From the NCBI GenBank assembly GCA_947090765.1, contig OX352322.1, forward strand, positions 6,193,001-6,257,000: a stretch of 64,000 bases of DNA, written 5' to 3'. Positions within the stretch are counted from its first letter, which is position 1, and each line of letters opens with the position of its first letter. Below, piece by piece: positions 50,035 through 60,599 of this stretch. The position numbers were made by a program, and so were the translations under genes. This DNA is from Pseudomonas sp. MM223 (GTDB lineage Bacteria; Pseudomonadota; Gammaproteobacteria; Pseudomonadales; Pseudomonadaceae). The notes under the pieces are model-generated. The model saw nothing but the letters and a program-made list of their open reading frames with translations. It had not been told where the DNA came from and searched no databases.

Positions 50035-50113
50035 AAGGCAGCGGTTGTCCTGCCTTGCGGCATTGCTTAGGCTTACGCGGTCGAACCACGCCGCAAAGCC
50101 AGGAGAAGTGCCC

Positions 50114-51520
50114 ATGGGCCTCAACGATCAGTGGATGCAACGCGACCTCAAGGTCCTGTGGCACCCCTGTACCCAGATGAAAGACCACGAGCAGCTGCCG
50201 CTGATCCCGATCAAGCGCGGCGAAGGCGTGTGGCTGGAGGACTTCGAAGGCAAGCGCTACCTGGACGCGGTGAGCAGCTGGTGGGTCAATGTATTCGGCC
50301 ACTCCAACCCGCGCATCAACCAGCGCATCAAGGACCAGGTCGACCAACTGGAGCACGTGATCCTGGCCGGTTTCAGCCACCAGCCGGTGATCGAGCTGTC
50401 CGAGCGCCTGGTGGCCATGACCCCGGCCGGCCTCGACCGGGTGTTCTACGCCGACAACGGCTCGTCGTGCATCGAAGTCGCCCTGAAGATGAGCTTCCAT
50501 TACTGGCAGAACATCGGCAAACCGGGCAAGAAACGCTTCGTCACCCTGACCAACAGCTACCACGGCGAAACCATCGCCGCCATGTCGGTAGGTGATGTGC
50601 CGCTGTTCACCGAGACCTACAAGGCGTTGCTGCTGGACACCCTCAAAGTGCCCAGCCCCGACTGCTACCTGCGCCCCGAGGGCATGAGCTGGGAAGAACA
50701 CTCGCGCAACATGTTTGCCGCCATGGAGCAGACCCTGGCCGAGCACCACGCCTCGATCAGCGCGGTGATCGTCGAGCCGCTGATCCAGGGCGCCGGCGGC
50801 ATGCGCATGTACCACCCGGTGTACCTCAAGCTGCTGCGCGAGGCCTGCGACCGCTACGACGTGCACCTGATCCACGATGAAATCGCAGTGGGCTTTGGCC
50901 GCACCGGCACGATGTTCGCCTGCGAACAGGCCGGCATCCGCCCGGACTTCCTGTGCCTGTCCAAGGCCCTGACCGGCGGCTACCTGCCGCTGGCCGCCTG
51001 CCTGACCACCGACAAGGTGTACCAGGCGTTTTATGACGACTACCCGACGCTGCGCGCATTCCTGCACTCGCACAGCTACACCGGCAACCCGCTGGCGTGC
51101 GCTGCGGCGCTGGCGACCCTGGATATCTTCGAGCAAGACAACGTGATCGAGGCCAACAAAGCCCTGGCCACGCGCATGGCCACCGCCACTGCGCACCTGG
51201 CCGATCATGCGCACGTTGCCGAAATCCGCCAGACCGGCATGGCCCTGGCCATCGAGATGGTCCAGGACAAGGCCGGCAAGGTGGCCTACCCCTGGCAGGA
51301 GCGGCGTGGCCTGAAGGTATTCGAACACGCCCTGACCCGCGGCGCCCTGCTGCGCCCGCTGGGCAGCGTGGTGTACTTCCTGCCGCCGTACGTGATCACC
51401 CCGGAGCAGATCGATTTCCTGGCCGAAGTGGCCAGCGAAGGCATCGACATTGCCACCCGCGACAGCGTCAGCGTTGCCGTGCCGGCCAACTTCCACCCCG
51501 ACTTCCGAGACCCAGGCTAG
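50114..51520 (+). CDS. bioA: Adenosylmethionine-8-amino-7-oxononanoate aminotransferase
   Basis: PLP enzyme of biotin synthesis that uses SAM as amino donor to make 7,8-diaminopelargonate. The 468-residue sequence starts QRDLKVLWHPCTQMKDHE, the WHPCTQM stretch being typical for BioA. It also has YLDAVSSWWVNVFGHSNPRI, YADNGSSCIEVALKMSFHYW, LIHDEIAVGFGRTGTMFACE and the PLP lysine in LCLSKALTGGYLPLAA. ATG 50114 has AGGAGAAG upstream. It stands apart from other bio genes, as in other Pseudomonas. Confidence 0.93.
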   Translation: MGLNDQWMQRDLKVLWHPCTQMKDHEQLPLIPIKRGEGVWLEDFEGKRYLDAVSSWWVNVFGHSNPRINQRIKDQVDQLEHVILAGFSHQPVIELSERLVAMTPAGLDRVFYADNGSSCIEVALKMSFHYWQNIGKPGKKRFVTLTNSYHGETIAAMSVGDVPLFTETYKALLLDTLKVPSPDCYLRPEGMSWEEHSRNMFAAMEQTLAEHHASISAVIVEPLIQGAGGMRMYHPVYLKLLREACDRYDVHLIHDEIAVGFGRTGTMFACEQAGIRPDFLCLSKALTGGYLPLAACLTTDKVYQAFYDDYPTLRAFLHSHSYTGNPLACAAALATLDIFEQDNVIEANKALATRMATATAHLADHAHVAEIRQTGMALAIEMVQDKAGKVAYPWQERRGLKVFEHALTRGALLRPLGSVVYFLPPYVITPEQIDFLAEVASEGIDIATRDSVSVAVPANFHPDFRDPG

Positions 51521-51540
51521 CCCCCATAAGCCCGCCTCCG

Positions 51541-51619
51541 ACCCTGTGGGAGCGGGTTTACCCGCGAATGCGGTGTTACCCCACCATCGCATTCGCGGGT
51601 AAACCCGCTCCCACAGGGT
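51541..51619. repeat. Perfect inverted REP pair, 32-bp arms
   Basis: ACCCTGTGGGAGCGGGTTTA CCCGCGAATGCG is exactly mirrored at 51588-51619 around a 15-base centre. This is the canonical Pseudomonas putida REP core, placed between bioA and rsmE. Confidence 0.93.
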
Positions 51620-51649
51620 CACATGATCCCTTTTCGTCCGAGCTGAACC

Positions 51650-52369
51650 ATGAGACTTTCCCGCTTCTTCATCGACGCCCCCCTGAGCCTTGGCGAGCAC
51701 GACCTGCCCGAAGCACAGGCCCACTACATTGGCCGCGTACTGCGCATGGCCCCCGGCGACGCCGTGCAACTGTTCGACGGCAGCGGCCAGGAATACCTCG
51801 GCCAGTTACTTGAAGTGGGCAAGAAAACCGTCCGCGTCAGCCTGGACCAGGCCCTCGCCGGGCAGGCCGATTCACCGCTGCACGTGCACCTCGGCCAAGG
51901 CCTGTCCCGTGGCGAGCGCATGGACTGGGCGGTCCAGAAGGCTACCGAGCTGGGTGCCAACGAAATTACCCCGATCGTCAGCGAGCGCTGTGAGGTGCGC
52001 CTGAAAGACGAACGCGCCGACAAGCGCCTGGCCCACTGGCGCCAAGTGGCGATCAGTGCCTGCGAACAATGCGGCCGCTCTACCTTGCCGGTCATCCACC
52101 CCCCCGTGACCCTGGCCGAATGGCTGGCTGGCACCCAGGCTGACCTGAAACTGGTCCTGCACCCGGTAGCCGAGCCGCTCACCAGCCACGACAAACCTGC
52201 GACCCTGGCCTTCCTGATCGGCCCCGAAGGCGGCCTGAGCGACGCTGAAGTGGAGCAGGCCAAAGCGTCTGGTTTCCACGCCGCCCGCCTCGGCCCACGC
52301 GTGCTACGCACCGAGACCGCGCCGGTGGTGGCACTGTCGGTGGCACAGCAACTGTGGGGCGATTTTTAA
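51650..52369 (+). CDS. rsmE: 16S rRNA m3U1498 methyltransferase RsmE
   Basis: SAM-dependent SPOUT methyltransferase acting on U1498 of 16S rRNA. The 239-residue protein has an N-terminal PUA-like part (HDLPEAQAHYIGRVLRMAPG, VQLFDGSGQEYLGQ), QGLSRGERMDWAVQKATELG and EITPIVSERCEVRLKDERAD. The trefoil-knot SAM site is FLIGPEGGLSDAEVEQA and RLGPRVLRTETAPVVALSV. The stop directly abuts the stop of the convergent downstream gene. Confidence 0.94.
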   Translation: MRLSRFFIDAPLSLGEHDLPEAQAHYIGRVLRMAPGDAVQLFDGSGQEYLGQLLEVGKKTVRVSLDQALAGQADSPLHVHLGQGLSRGERMDWAVQKATELGANEITPIVSERCEVRLKDERADKRLAHWRQVAISACEQCGRSTLPVIHPPVTLAEWLAGTQADLKLVLHPVAEPLTSHDKPATLAFLIGPEGGLSDAEVEQAKASGFHAARLGPRVLRTETAPVVALSVAQQLWGDF

Positions 52370-52987
52370 CTAGCGCACGTAGAACGACACCGCCACGAAG
52401 TGCAGCAGGCTGCCGGCAATCACGAACAGGTGCCAGATGCCGTGCCCGTGGCGCAAGCGGCTGTCGAGCGCAAAGAAGATGATGCCCACGGTGTAGAACA
52501 CCCCGCCGGCGGCCAACCAGGCAAAGCCGGCGCTGCCCAGTGAGTGCAGCAGCGGCTTGACCGCCACCAGCACGATCCAGCCCATCACGGCATAAATGAT
52601 GATCGACAGGACCCGTGCTTCGGAGCGCGGCTTGATCTCCTGCAACATACCGATCACCGCCAGCCCCCAGACCACGCCGAACAAGCTCCAGCCCCAAGGG
52701 CCGCGCAGGCTGACCAGGCAGAATGGCGTGTAACTGCCGGCGATCAGCAGGTAGATCGACAGGTGATCGAGCTTACGCATGATCACCTTCGCCCGCCCCC
52801 GGGTGCTGTGGTACAGGGTGGAGATGCTGTACAGCAACAGCAGCGTGCTGCCGTAGATGGAGAAGCTGACGATCTTCCACGGGTCGCCTTGCAGGCCCGC
52901 TACCACGATCAGCCAGATGGCACCGATACAGGCGAGGACAGCACCGACCAGGTGAGTCCAGGCATTGAAGCGTTCACCGTAATACAT
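52370..52987 (-). CDS. Hemolysin III / TrhA family membrane protein
   Basis: A 205-residue seven-helix membrane protein of the hemolysin III (PAQR-related) family. The opening YYGERFNAWTHLVGAVLACI has the conserved E-R-x-N-x-x-T-H, then SISTLYHSTRGRAKVIMRKL DH, SIYLLIAGSYTPFCLVSLRG and the C-terminal HGIWHLFVIAGSLLHFVAV. The histidines of LYH, KLDH and WHLFV are likely metal ligands. ATG 52987 is favoured by the family start; TTG 53008 is an in-frame alternative with a better ribosome site nearby. Haemolytic activity should not be assumed. Confidence 0.87.
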   Translation of the reverse strand: MYYGERFNAWTHLVGAVLACIGAIWLIVVAGLQGDPWKIVSFSIYGSTLLLLYSISTLYHSTRGRAKVIMRKLDHLSIYLLIAGSYTPFCLVSLRGPWGWSLFGVVWGLAVIGMLQEIKPRSEARVLSIIIYAVMGWIVLVAVKPLLHSLGSAGFAWLAAGGVFYTVGIIFFALDSRLRHGHGIWHLFVIAGSLLHFVAVSFYVR

Positions 52988-53018
52988 GCAAACACAGACC
53001 TCCCCCAACAGTTATAAG

Positions 53019-53102
53019 TTTCAAGCGGCAAGCAGCAAGCGAAACGCGGTAGCACTGATATCACCGCTCTAGCTTGCAACTTTCCGCTTGCAGCTTACAG
53101 CT
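53019..53102. repeat. Imperfect AAGCTGCAAGC-type repeat
   Basis: TTTCAAGCGGCAAGCAGCAA GC (53019-53040) is loosely mirrored by GCTTGCAACTTTCCGCTTGC AGCTT (53072-53096). Related sequence stands at 61986-62076. The right arm runs over the chpC stop codon. Confidence 0.7.
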
Positions 53103-53568
53103 CTCCTGGTTGCAGTTCCGCGTCACGCACCAGCCTTTCCAGTGCAATCAGGTCCGGCACCCGTGCCACCTGCTCGCCCACCTGCACTGCCGCCAGCTCC
53201 AGGCGCCCTAGCGCCACATCCACGTAATTCAACTGGCTGTCGAGCTTGCACGAGCGCGGTATGTCTTGCAGCAGCAATGCCAGGTAGCGCAGGCCGGTAT
53301 CACCCAGCGCATTGAGCACGACTACGCGAGCCCGCTCACCGCACGGTGTCTCACCACCGCACGCGGCCTCGAAACCGATCAGCGGCAAGCGTTGCTTACG
53401 CCAGTCGATCCAGCCCAGATGCCAGGCGGGGTCACCGTGCTGACACACCAGATTGCGCTGGCCACTCAACTCGGCCACCGCCACGTTGGGCAACACCAAG
53501 GTGCGGTCGCCCAACGGCAGCAACAGCCCTGTCAGGCTGCTGCGCTGCCCGGAAATCAGTTCAAGCAT
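53095..53568 (-). CDS. chpC: CheW-like coupling protein ChpC
   Basis: A 157-residue CheW-domain protein. The opening MLELISGQRSSLTGLLLPLG DRTLVLPNVAVAELS matches the first CheW strand pair, followed by GDPAWHLGWIDWRKQRLPLI GFEAAC and ARVVVLNALGDTGLRYLALL. It overlaps the end of chpA by eight bases and is the last gene of the cluster, the place of ChpC in Pseudomonas aeruginosa; pilI encodes the other CheW protein. It probably links other receptors to ChpA. Confidence 0.78.
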   Translation of the reverse strand: MLELISGQRSSLTGLLLPLGDRTLVLPNVAVAELSGQRNLVCQHGDPAWHLGWIDWRKQRLPLIGFEAACGGETPCGERARVVVLNALGDTGLRYLALLLQDIPRSCKLDSQLNYVDVALGRLELAAVQVGEQVARVPDLIALERLVRDAELQPGEL

Positions 53569-56500
53569 GGGCTTGGCTCCAATGGGCGATGCTCTGCAAC
53601 AGCAGCGACTCCTGGTACGGCTTGCCCAGGTATTCGTTGACGCCGATGGCCATGGCACGGTCGCGGTGCTTCTGCCCGGTGCGCGAGGTGATCATGATGA
53701 TCGGCAGGTCTTTCAGCCGGGCGTCACGGCGGATGCGTGTGGCCACCTCAAACCCGTCCATACGTGGCATTTCGATGTCCAGCAGCAGGACGTCGGGGCG
53801 GTGCTCCTCCAGCAGGGCCATGGCATCGACCCCGTCTTTGGCCGTGAGCACGCTCATGCCGTGGCGCTCAAGCAGGCGGCTGGTGACTTTGCGCACAGTC
53901 ACCGAGTCATCCACCACCATCACCAGCAATGCACGGCGCGGCGCCGGGCCGAGCAGCTGGCGCTGGGAGCCACCACCTGGCAAGCGGGCCAGGCGCCGCT
54001 GCTGGCCGCGCAGCTGGCCAAGCAGGTCGAGAATCAGCACTACCCGGCCATCGCCCAGTAGTGTCGCCCCCGACAGCCCGGCAACCGCCGCAAACTGTGG
54101 CCCCAGGCTCTTCACTACAATCTCGCGGCTTGGCGACAGGCTGTCGGCCTGGATGGCGAACGACTGCTCCTTGGAATGCACCAGCAGTACTGGCAACGGC
54201 ACGCTCTGCCCCAGCAGCGCGGGGCGCGGCAGGCCTTGCAGCAATTCGCCCAGGTAGCGCAGCTCGTATTCGTACCCGGCGTAGACATAGCGGGGCGTGT
54301 CCAGCTGATAGCACGCCGCCAGTTCTGCCGGCGGCACGCGGACGATGCCCTCGATGGTATTGAGCGGGATGGCGTACTGCTCCTCGCCCAGGTGCACCAT
54401 CAGCGCACGGTTGATCGAAACGGTGAACGGCAGGCGAATCAAGAAGCGCGCGCCCTTGCCTTGGGCCGACTCGATGCTCATCGCGCCACCCAGTTGCTTG
54501 ACCTCCTCGTGCACCACGTCCATGCCCAGGCCGCGCCCGGAAATCTGGGTGATCTTTTCGGCGGTTGAAAACCCCGGGCGCAGGATGAACTGCAAGATCT
54601 CGTGATCACTCAGGTTCGCCTGCGGGTCCAGCAGGCCGCGCTTGATTGCCTTGCGCCGCACCGCTTCCAATGGCACACCGGCACCGTCGTCGGTCATTTC
54701 GATAACGATATCGGCACCTTCGTGCAGCAAGTTAAGGTGGATAGTGCCCTGCTCCGGCTTGCCGGCGGCCAGGCGTGCTTCGCGGCTTTCCAGGCCATGG
54801 TCGACCGCGTTGCGCAGCATGTGCTCAAGCGGCGCCACCATGCGTTCAAGCACACTACGGTCCAGTTCGCCTTCGGCGTTGCCGACCACCAGTTCCACCT
54901 GCTTGCCCAGTTCGCTGGCCACCTGTCGCACCACACGCTGCAGGCGTGGTACCAAGCGTTCGAAAGGCACCATCAAAGTGGCGGTCAGGCCTTCCTGCAA
55001 CTGGCTGTTCACCCGTGCCTGCTGCTGCAGCAGGCTGTAAGCCTCCTGGGCACGCTGGGCCAGGGTTTCTTTCAGGTCAAGCAAGTCCGAGGCAGACTCG
55101 AACAAGGCCCGCGACAGTTGCTGCAACTGCGAATGGCGGTCCATCTCCAGGGGGTCGAAGTCGTCATAGGCATCGCTTTCGAACGGCTGGCGGCTGGAGA
55201 TCCGCCCCTGGGTCTCAATGTCCAGGCGCAGTAACTGGTCGCGCATGCGCTCCAGGGTGGTTTCCATTTCGTTGAGGGTGAACTGCGCATCGTTGACCTG
55301 CTGCTCGATGCGCCCGCGAATGATCGAGTGTTCGCCAGCGAGGTTGCCCAGGTCATCGAGCAACTCGGCATCAACCTTGACCATGTCGCCAGGCGCCCGC
55401 TCTGGCGCTGCCGCTGGCATTTCGCTGGCAGCGGCTTCGATCGGCCCTTGACCGGCAGCACTGTCGGTCAGGGCCGCACTGCTGAAGTTACGGATATAGT
55501 CGATCAGCGCCGTGGCGGCATGCAAAGGCTGCCCCAGGCGCACCGCATCAAGCATGTGCGCCAGGCGGTCATGGCAATTCTGCAGCAGGGCGAACAGGGG
55601 CGGGCTCGGCGGCAAGCGCCCGGCAGCCAACAGCTCGTAAACAAACTCCAGTTCGTGGGCCAGGTCACCGATCGGGGCAATTTCGACCATGCGCGCCACG
55701 CCCTTGAGGGTGTGCAGGTCGCGCATCAGGTTGTCCACCTCGACGCTGCTGCGCGGGTCGGCCTGCCAGCGCGCCAAGGCGGCGGCGGCGCTCTCGACGA
55801 TGTCCGAGCTTTCTTCGAGGAACACTTCCAGCAGCTCTTCGCCGGCGCTTTCCGGCTCTTCAGGCAGAGGCTCGCCAACCTCAGGCAGCAGAGGGCTATG
55901 CGACAGCCCCAAGGTATCCGTCAGGTCCATGTCCGGGTGCAGCGGGGTAACCGTGTCGATCCCCACCAAGCCGGTGGCATCCGGTGCCAAGGCCTGGTCC
56001 AGCAGGTTGCGCAGGCTGTCGACCAGCTCTGGCCGTGAGGCGATGTCCTGCCCGGCGGCCACTTCGTCAAGCATGTCCAGCAGGGCTTCATGGGCGCGCT
56101 GCGCCTGGGCGAAAAAGCGTGCATCGGCGGGCAGGCTGCCCTCTTCCACCGCGCCATACAGGTCCAGCAAGGCCTCGCACACATCGTCCATCTGCCACAA
56201 GTCGGCCAGGTGCGCGGCGTGGCCCAAGGTGGTCATCTGGTCAAGCAGGGTATCCAGTGCGTCGCGCTGGCCGGGCTGTTGCTGCCAGCGCGACAGCAAC
56301 GACTCGGCATCGAGCAGAATGTCCATGGCCTGGGCCAGGAAACTGGCAACCAACTGCGGGTCGCGCTTGCTGCGCCGGGCATGCTGCGGGTCGTCATGCA
56401 CGCTGGCCAGACGGTTATCTACTGCTTGGCCAACTGTTTCGATCAGCTCCGCAGCGCCAGGGATGGCTGCCAGCGGCGTGCTGTCGAGTTGCGCCAGGCC

Positions 56501-58504
56501 CAGATGGAACAGCGAACGCGCGGCTTCCAGCCATTCAATCTCGGCCATTTGCAGGGGCAGTTGATGGCCCTTGTATTCACGGGCCAGGCGGTCGAAGGCG
56601 GTGGCCAGCTCGGCGACCGGCATCACCCCGGCCATGGCAGCACTGCCCTTGAGCGTGTGCAGGGCACGCTGCAGGCCATCGCTGACCGGCGTGTCGTGGC
56701 CGTCGGCACCCTGCAGGTAGGCATCGAGGCTGGCCAGGTGGCCCTGCGCCTCACTGCGGAAGATATCCAGCAACTGCGGATCGAGGCCATCAATATTTGC
56801 TGCTGCCGGGGCGTCGTTTTCGGCCAGCGCATGCAGGTGCCCGGCCAGTTGTTCGATTTCGGTCAGTTGCGGCAACTGGCCGGCGGCAAAATCAGCCAGC
56901 AGGTCGGGCAGATGGACGAACACCTGTTGCAGGGCCACCACACCTTCAGGGCTGAGCACACTACGGCCCTCCAGCACGCGGTTCAGCAGGTGCTCGGCGC
57001 CCCAGGCCAGTTCGGCCACCGCCTCGGCATGCACCATGCGGCCGCTGCCTTTGAGCGTATGCAGCGCACGGCGCACTTCACCCAGTGCAGCGCGCTGCTG
57101 GTTGTCGGCACGCCAACGCAACCACTGGCGCTCGAGTTCCGGCAGTAACTCGCCAGCTTCTTCGAGGAACACCTCGCGCAGCTCGTCATCAATACCATCG
57201 CCATCGGCATCAACGCCCGCCCGGGCGTCGGCTTGCGCACAATACACACCCAACGCCGCCAGGCTGGCACGCGCCATGTCGATAAACGGCTGGCCATCCG
57301 CCAGCGGGTCGGCCACCCGCCACTGCAGGTAGCATTCAGCGGCGCTCAAGGCCTCAGCCAAGTGGGCCAGCTCGTCGGCGGGCGGCTCCTCCTCCAGGTG
57401 CTGCAACCAACGCTGGGCATAGCTTGCGCAACCGGCAAGCAGCTCGGCCACGGCGGGTAGCATCAACATGGCCAAAGCGCCGCGAACCTGCTGCAACAAC
57501 CCTGGCAAGGGTTGCAGCCGCTGTCGGGGCCAGTCGGACTCCACATAATCGCCGATCAGGTCCTTGGCCTGCTGCAACACGTTCAGCGATTCATTCAGCA
57601 CCAGCTGGCGTATCTCGGCCAGGTCCGAGCCTGGCAGGCCGCCTTGGCCGTTTTCCTCCAGCGGGCCGACCATGCCGTTCAGGGAGGCTTCCACGTACAA
57701 AAGGGCGCCCGCTACATCCATCAACACCGCGTCGTCTACCGCCCGCTCGCCCTGGGCCAGGGCTTGCAGCGCCAGCACCTGGTCGATAATCACACGCCGT
57801 GGTTGCTGAAAGCCCAGCACAGCCAGGGTATCGGCCACGTGGCGCAGCGGTGCCAGCAGGGCATCCAGTTGCTCGCTGTGCTGGCGGTCGCTGCGCACGA
57901 ACTGGTCCAGCCGCTCCTTGATGCGCATAAGGTCGTCGCAGAGTGCGGTCACCACCGAGCGCAAGGCATCGCGCCCCGGCCCGGCCTGCAATTGTTCGCG
58001 CCAGTTGCCCAGCGACAGGTCGAGGTTGGCCAGGTCGTCGGAGCCTGCAAAGCGCTGCGCAGCACCGCTGATCAGGCTGGCCTGGGCCAGTGGCTCGATA
58101 CCCCGGCAGGCGCGCAGCTGGTTGAGCAGCGGCAGCATCACCAAGGGCAGGTCGTGGCGGGCACCGCGCAAGCGCTCAAGGTAGGAGGGCAATTGCTCCA
58201 GGCCGCGGAACAACGCACCCAGGCAATCACCCCGCGGGCTCACCTGGCCGTCGGCCAGGGCCTTGGCGAACAGTTCCAGTTCTTCGGCCAGGCGCGTCGC
58301 ACCTCGCAGTTCGAGCATGCGCAGGCAGCCATGCACCTGGTGCAGGTTGTCGACAACGAAGGCCAGAATAGACAGGTCGCCAGGCTCGCCGGCAAAACGC
58401 TCCAGCGCTTGGCGCGCCTGGCCCAGGCAGTCGAGGATGGCAGCCTTGGTCCAGGCCAGCGCTACCGTGTCGTGGCGCTCGGGGCTTACAGCAGCAGATG
58501 CCAT
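53561..58504 (-). CDS. chpA: Hybrid chemosensory histidine kinase ChpA/PilL
   Basis: Central CheA-type kinase of the type IV pilus Chp system, 1,647 residues. A degenerate HPt-like segment (DNLHQVHGCLRMLEL, near residue 55) precedes three HPt domains with phosphorylatable histidines: RALHTLKGSGRMV near 481, RALHTLKGSAAMA near 615 and DLHTLKGVARMV near 931. Then dimerisation, HATPase (MLRNAVDHGLESR near 1233, GRGLGMDVVHEEVKQLGG), CheW, and a C-terminal REC (VMVVDDSVTVRKV, LLLDIEMPRMDG near 1575, MITSRTGQKHRDRAM). Pseudomonas aeruginosa ChpA is about 2,470 residues with more phosphotransfer domains, so this is a shorter version. I start at ATG 58504, 23 bases after pilJ. Confidence 0.92.
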   Translation of the reverse strand: MASAAVSPERHDTVALAWTKAAILDCLGQARQALERFAGEPGDLSILAFVVDNLHQVHGCLRMLELRGATRLAEELELFAKALADGQVSPRGDCLGALFRGLEQLPSYLERLRGARHDLPLVMLPLLNQLRACRGIEPLAQASLISGAAQRFAGSDDLANLDLSLGNWREQLQAGPGRDALRSVVTALCDDLMRIKERLDQFVRSDRQHSEQLDALLAPLRHVADTLAVLGFQQPRRVIIDQVLALQALAQGERAVDDAVLMDVAGALLYVEASLNGMVGPLEENGQGGLPGSDLAEIRQLVLNESLNVLQQAKDLIGDYVESDWPRQRLQPLPGLLQQVRGALAMLMLPAVAELLAGCASYAQRWLQHLEEEPPADELAHLAEALSAAECYLQWRVADPLADGQPFIDMARASLAALGVYCAQADARAGVDADGDGIDDELREVFLEEAGELLPELERQWLRWRADNQQRAALGEVRRALHTLKGSGRMVHAEAVAELAWGAEHLLNRVLEGRSVLSPEGVVALQQVFVHLPDLLADFAAGQLPQLTEIEQLAGHLHALAENDAPAAANIDGLDPQLLDIFRSEAQGHLASLDAYLQGADGHDTPVSDGLQRALHTLKGSAAMAGVMPVAELATAFDRLAREYKGHQLPLQMAEIEWLEAARSLFHLGLAQLDSTPLAAIPGAAELIETVGQAVDNRLASVHDDPQHARRSKRDPQLVASFLAQAMDILLDAESLLSRWQQQPGQRDALDTLLDQMTTLGHAAHLADLWQMDDVCEALLDLYGAVEEGSLPADARFFAQAQRAHEALLDMLDEVAAGQDIASRPELVDSLRNLLDQALAPDATGLVGIDTVTPLHPDMDLTDTLGLSHSPLLPEVGEPLPEEPESAGEELLEVFLEESSDIVESAAAALARWQADPRSSVEVDNLMRDLHTLKGVARMVEIAPIGDLAHELEFVYELLAAGRLPPSPPLFALLQNCHDRLAHMLDAVRLGQPLHAATALIDYIRNFSSAALTDSAAGQGPIEAAASEMPAAAPERAPGDMVKVDAELLDDLGNLAGEHSIIRGRIEQQVNDAQFTLNEMETTLERMRDQLLRLDIETQGRISSRQPFESDAYDDFDPLEMDRHSQLQQLSRALFESASDLLDLKETLAQRAQEAYSLLQQQARVNSQLQEGLTATLMVPFERLVPRLQRVVRQVASELGKQVELVVGNAEGELDRSVLERMVAPLEHMLRNAVDHGLESREARLAAGKPEQGTIHLNLLHEGADIVIEMTDDGAGVPLEAVRRKAIKRGLLDPQANLSDHEILQFILRPGFSTAEKITQISGRGLGMDVVHEEVKQLGGAMSIESAQGKGARFLIRLPFTVSINRALMVHLGEEQYAIPLNTIEGIVRVPPAELAACYQLDTPRYVYAGYEYELRYLGELLQGLPRPALLGQSVPLPVLLVHSKEQSFAIQADSLSPSREIVVKSLGPQFAAVAGLSGATLLGDGRVVLILDLLGQLRGQQRRLARLPGGGSQRQLLGPAPRRALLVMVVDDSVTVRKVTSRLLERHGMSVLTAKDGVDAMALLEEHRPDVLLLDIEMPRMDGFEVATRIRRDARLKDLPIIMITSRTGQKHRDRAMAIGVNEYLGKPYQESLLLQSIAHWSQAHA

Positions 58505-58527
58505 GGTCACTTCCTCAGCGCGGCGCT

Positions 58528-60588
58528 TCACTTGGGCTCGGCAGGTGGCGGCAGGGTAAAACCGGATACCGAACGGCGCATCTCGCTGGCCATGCGGGCC
58601 AGGTGGCGGATGCTGTCGGCAGTGGCCCCGGAGCCGGCGGAGGTCTGCGCGGTAATCTGCTGGATGACCGCCATGGTGTGGGAGATCTGCCCGGCCGACG
58701 AGGTCTGCAACTGGGCAGCGTCGGAGATGCTGTGGATAAGGTCGGCCAGGTTCTGCGATACCCCTTCGATCTCGGCCAGCGCCACCCCGGCATCCTGGGC
58801 CAGGCGAGCGCCGCGCACCACTTCGGCGGTGGTCTGCTCCATGGAGATTACCGCCTCGTTGGTGTCGGCCTGGATGGTGCGCACCAGCGCCTCGATCTGG
58901 CGGGTGGCCGATGACGAGCGTTCGGCCAGGCGCTGCACTTCGTCGGCGACCACGGCAAAACCACGGCCGGCCTCACCGGCCAGCGAGGCCTGGATCGCCG
59001 CATTAAGGGCAAGGATGTTGGTCTGGTCGGCAATGTCGTCGATCAGGCTGACGATGTCGCCGATTTCCTGGGAAGACTCACCCAGGCGCTTGATCCGCTT
59101 GGCGGTGTCCTGGATTTGCTCGCGAATGTTGTCCATGCCATTGATGGTGTTGTGCACCACCTCGTTACCCTTGTTGGCGATGGCTACCGAGCGTTCCGCC
59201 ACCTTGGCCGATTCGTAGGCATGCGCCGATACCCGGTCGATCGACTCAACCATGTCGCCGACCGCCTCGGAGGCCTCGCTGATCTGCGCGGCCTGGTGCT
59301 CGGAGGCCTTGGCCAGCTGGCGAGCAGTGTTTTGCGTGTCCTGCACGGCCGCAGCCACTTGCACGGCGCTGTGGTTGATGGTGGCGACCAGGTCGCGCAG
59401 TTGGTCCACGGAATAGTTGATCGAGTCGGCAATGGCGCCGGTGAAGTCTTCGGTCACGGATACGGTCACGGTCAGGTCGCCATCGGCCAGCTCTTCGATT
59501 TCGTCGAGCAGGCGCATGATCGCCTGCTGGTTGCGCTCGTTCTTTTCTGCCGTTTCACGCAATTGGCGGTTGGTGGTGCGCACCATTACCAGGCCAATGA
59601 GGATGATCGAGGCCAGCGCCAGCAGGCCCAGGGCATAGCCGCCAACCGTATCGAGGGTGCGCCCACCGGCCAGGTTCTCAAAGCCGTTGGCCAGGTGCGA
59701 CGCTTCGTCGAGCAGGGTTTGCGACAGGCTGAAGATGTTGCCGGCAGCCTCGCGCACGCGGAACAGTTCGGGCGAGGTTTCGAGGATTTCATCCACAGAG
59801 CCGGCGACGAACTGGAACAGCTCGGCGATTTCGCCCAGGCGTGCGCGGGCATCGGCGTCTTCGACCCGGGTTACCTGGATTGCCGCATTACCGCTGAGCA
59901 TGCCCTCCAGCACCTGGCCAAAGCGCCCGGCATCGCGGCCAAAGGCGTCAGCCGCCTGGGCTGCGGTGTCGTCACCGGCCAGCACAGTGTTGACCGAGCC
60001 AAGGATGCGCTCGGCCAGCAGCAGCTGGCGCTGGGCCACCGCCACCTGGTTGGCCGGGGCGCCGCTTTGCAGCAGGATCTCGACCACTTTCTCGTATTCC
60101 ACCTGCAACTGCGGCACGGTCTCGGCCAACGTCGCCGCCACCTGGTGCAGCGACAGCACAGTCTGCTCGCTGGCTAGGATGGTGTCGGTGTTCTTGCGCA
60201 GGTTTTCCCAGTCGCGGCGTACCGATTCCATCTCGTCACGCACCGTGGGCGGCGCGGGCGGCAGGCCGGTGGACTTGTCGCCCTGGCGCAGGTAGCCCCA
60301 GCGCCGTTCAAAATCGTTGCGCGCATCCGACAGCAACTTGAAGGCCAGGGCCTTGCCGGCGGCAGCTTCGGTGGCGTTCTTGGCGATACGTTGCGACAGC
60401 ACCCGCAGTTCCCCGGCATGGCCGATGTACTGCTTGTCGTAGTTGGATTGGGTGTTCAAATACGCGAAGTTGGCGAACAACAGGATGATCGACAGGATCA
60501 GGATCAAAAACAGCACAGTGATCTGCGCGATACTGCGGGTACGTGGGCTCACAGTGGTTGCGGTGACGGAGGTGGCAGGCTTGTTCAC
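58528..60588 (-). CDS. pilJ: Methyl-accepting chemotaxis protein PilJ
   Basis: Inner-membrane receptor of the Chp system, 686 residues. TM1 is [20 protein letters not shown] near residue 22, a periplasmic part follows with two PilJ-type repeats ([20 protein letters not shown]), and TM2 is [20 protein letters not shown] near 330. A HAMP region and the signalling hairpin come next, with [35 protein letters not shown] near 533. The C-terminal pentapeptide tether for methylation enzymes is missing, as for PilJ. It is followed by chpA after 23 bases. Confidence 0.95.
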   Translation of the reverse strand: MNKPATSVTATTVSPRTRSIAQITVLFLILILSIILLFANFAYLNTQSNYDKQYIGHAGELRVLSQRIAKNATEAAAGKALAFKLLSDARNDFERRWGYLRQGDKSTGLPPAPPTVRDEMESVRRDWENLRKNTDTILASEQTVLSLHQVAATLAETVPQLQVEYEKVVEILLQSGAPANQVAVAQRQLLLAERILGSVNTVLAGDDTAAQAADAFGRDAGRFGQVLEGMLSGNAAIQVTRVEDADARARLGEIAELFQFVAGSVDEILETSPELFRVREAAGNIFSLSQTLLDEASHLANGFENLAGGRTLDTVGGYALGLLALASIILIGLVMVRTTNRQLRETAEKNERNQQAIMRLLDEIEELADGDLTVTVSVTEDFTGAIADSINYSVDQLRDLVATINHSAVQVAAAVQDTQNTARQLAKASEHQAAQISEASEAVGDMVESIDRVSAHAYESAKVAERSVAIANKGNEVVHNTINGMDNIREQIQDTAKRIKRLGESSQEIGDIVSLIDDIADQTNILALNAAIQASLAGEAGRGFAVVADEVQRLAERSSSATRQIEALVRTIQADTNEAVISMEQTTAEVVRGARLAQDAGVALAEIEGVSQNLADLIHSISDAAQLQTSSAGQISHTMAVIQQITAQTSAGSGATADSIRHLARMASEMRRSVSGFTLPPPAEPK

Positions 60589-60599
60589 GTTCGCAGGTC

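Noticed and set aside
50114..51520. Biotin operon around bioA
   Set aside because: Neither the upstream hypothetical nor rsmE belongs to biotin synthesis, and a REP pair separates bioA from rsmE.
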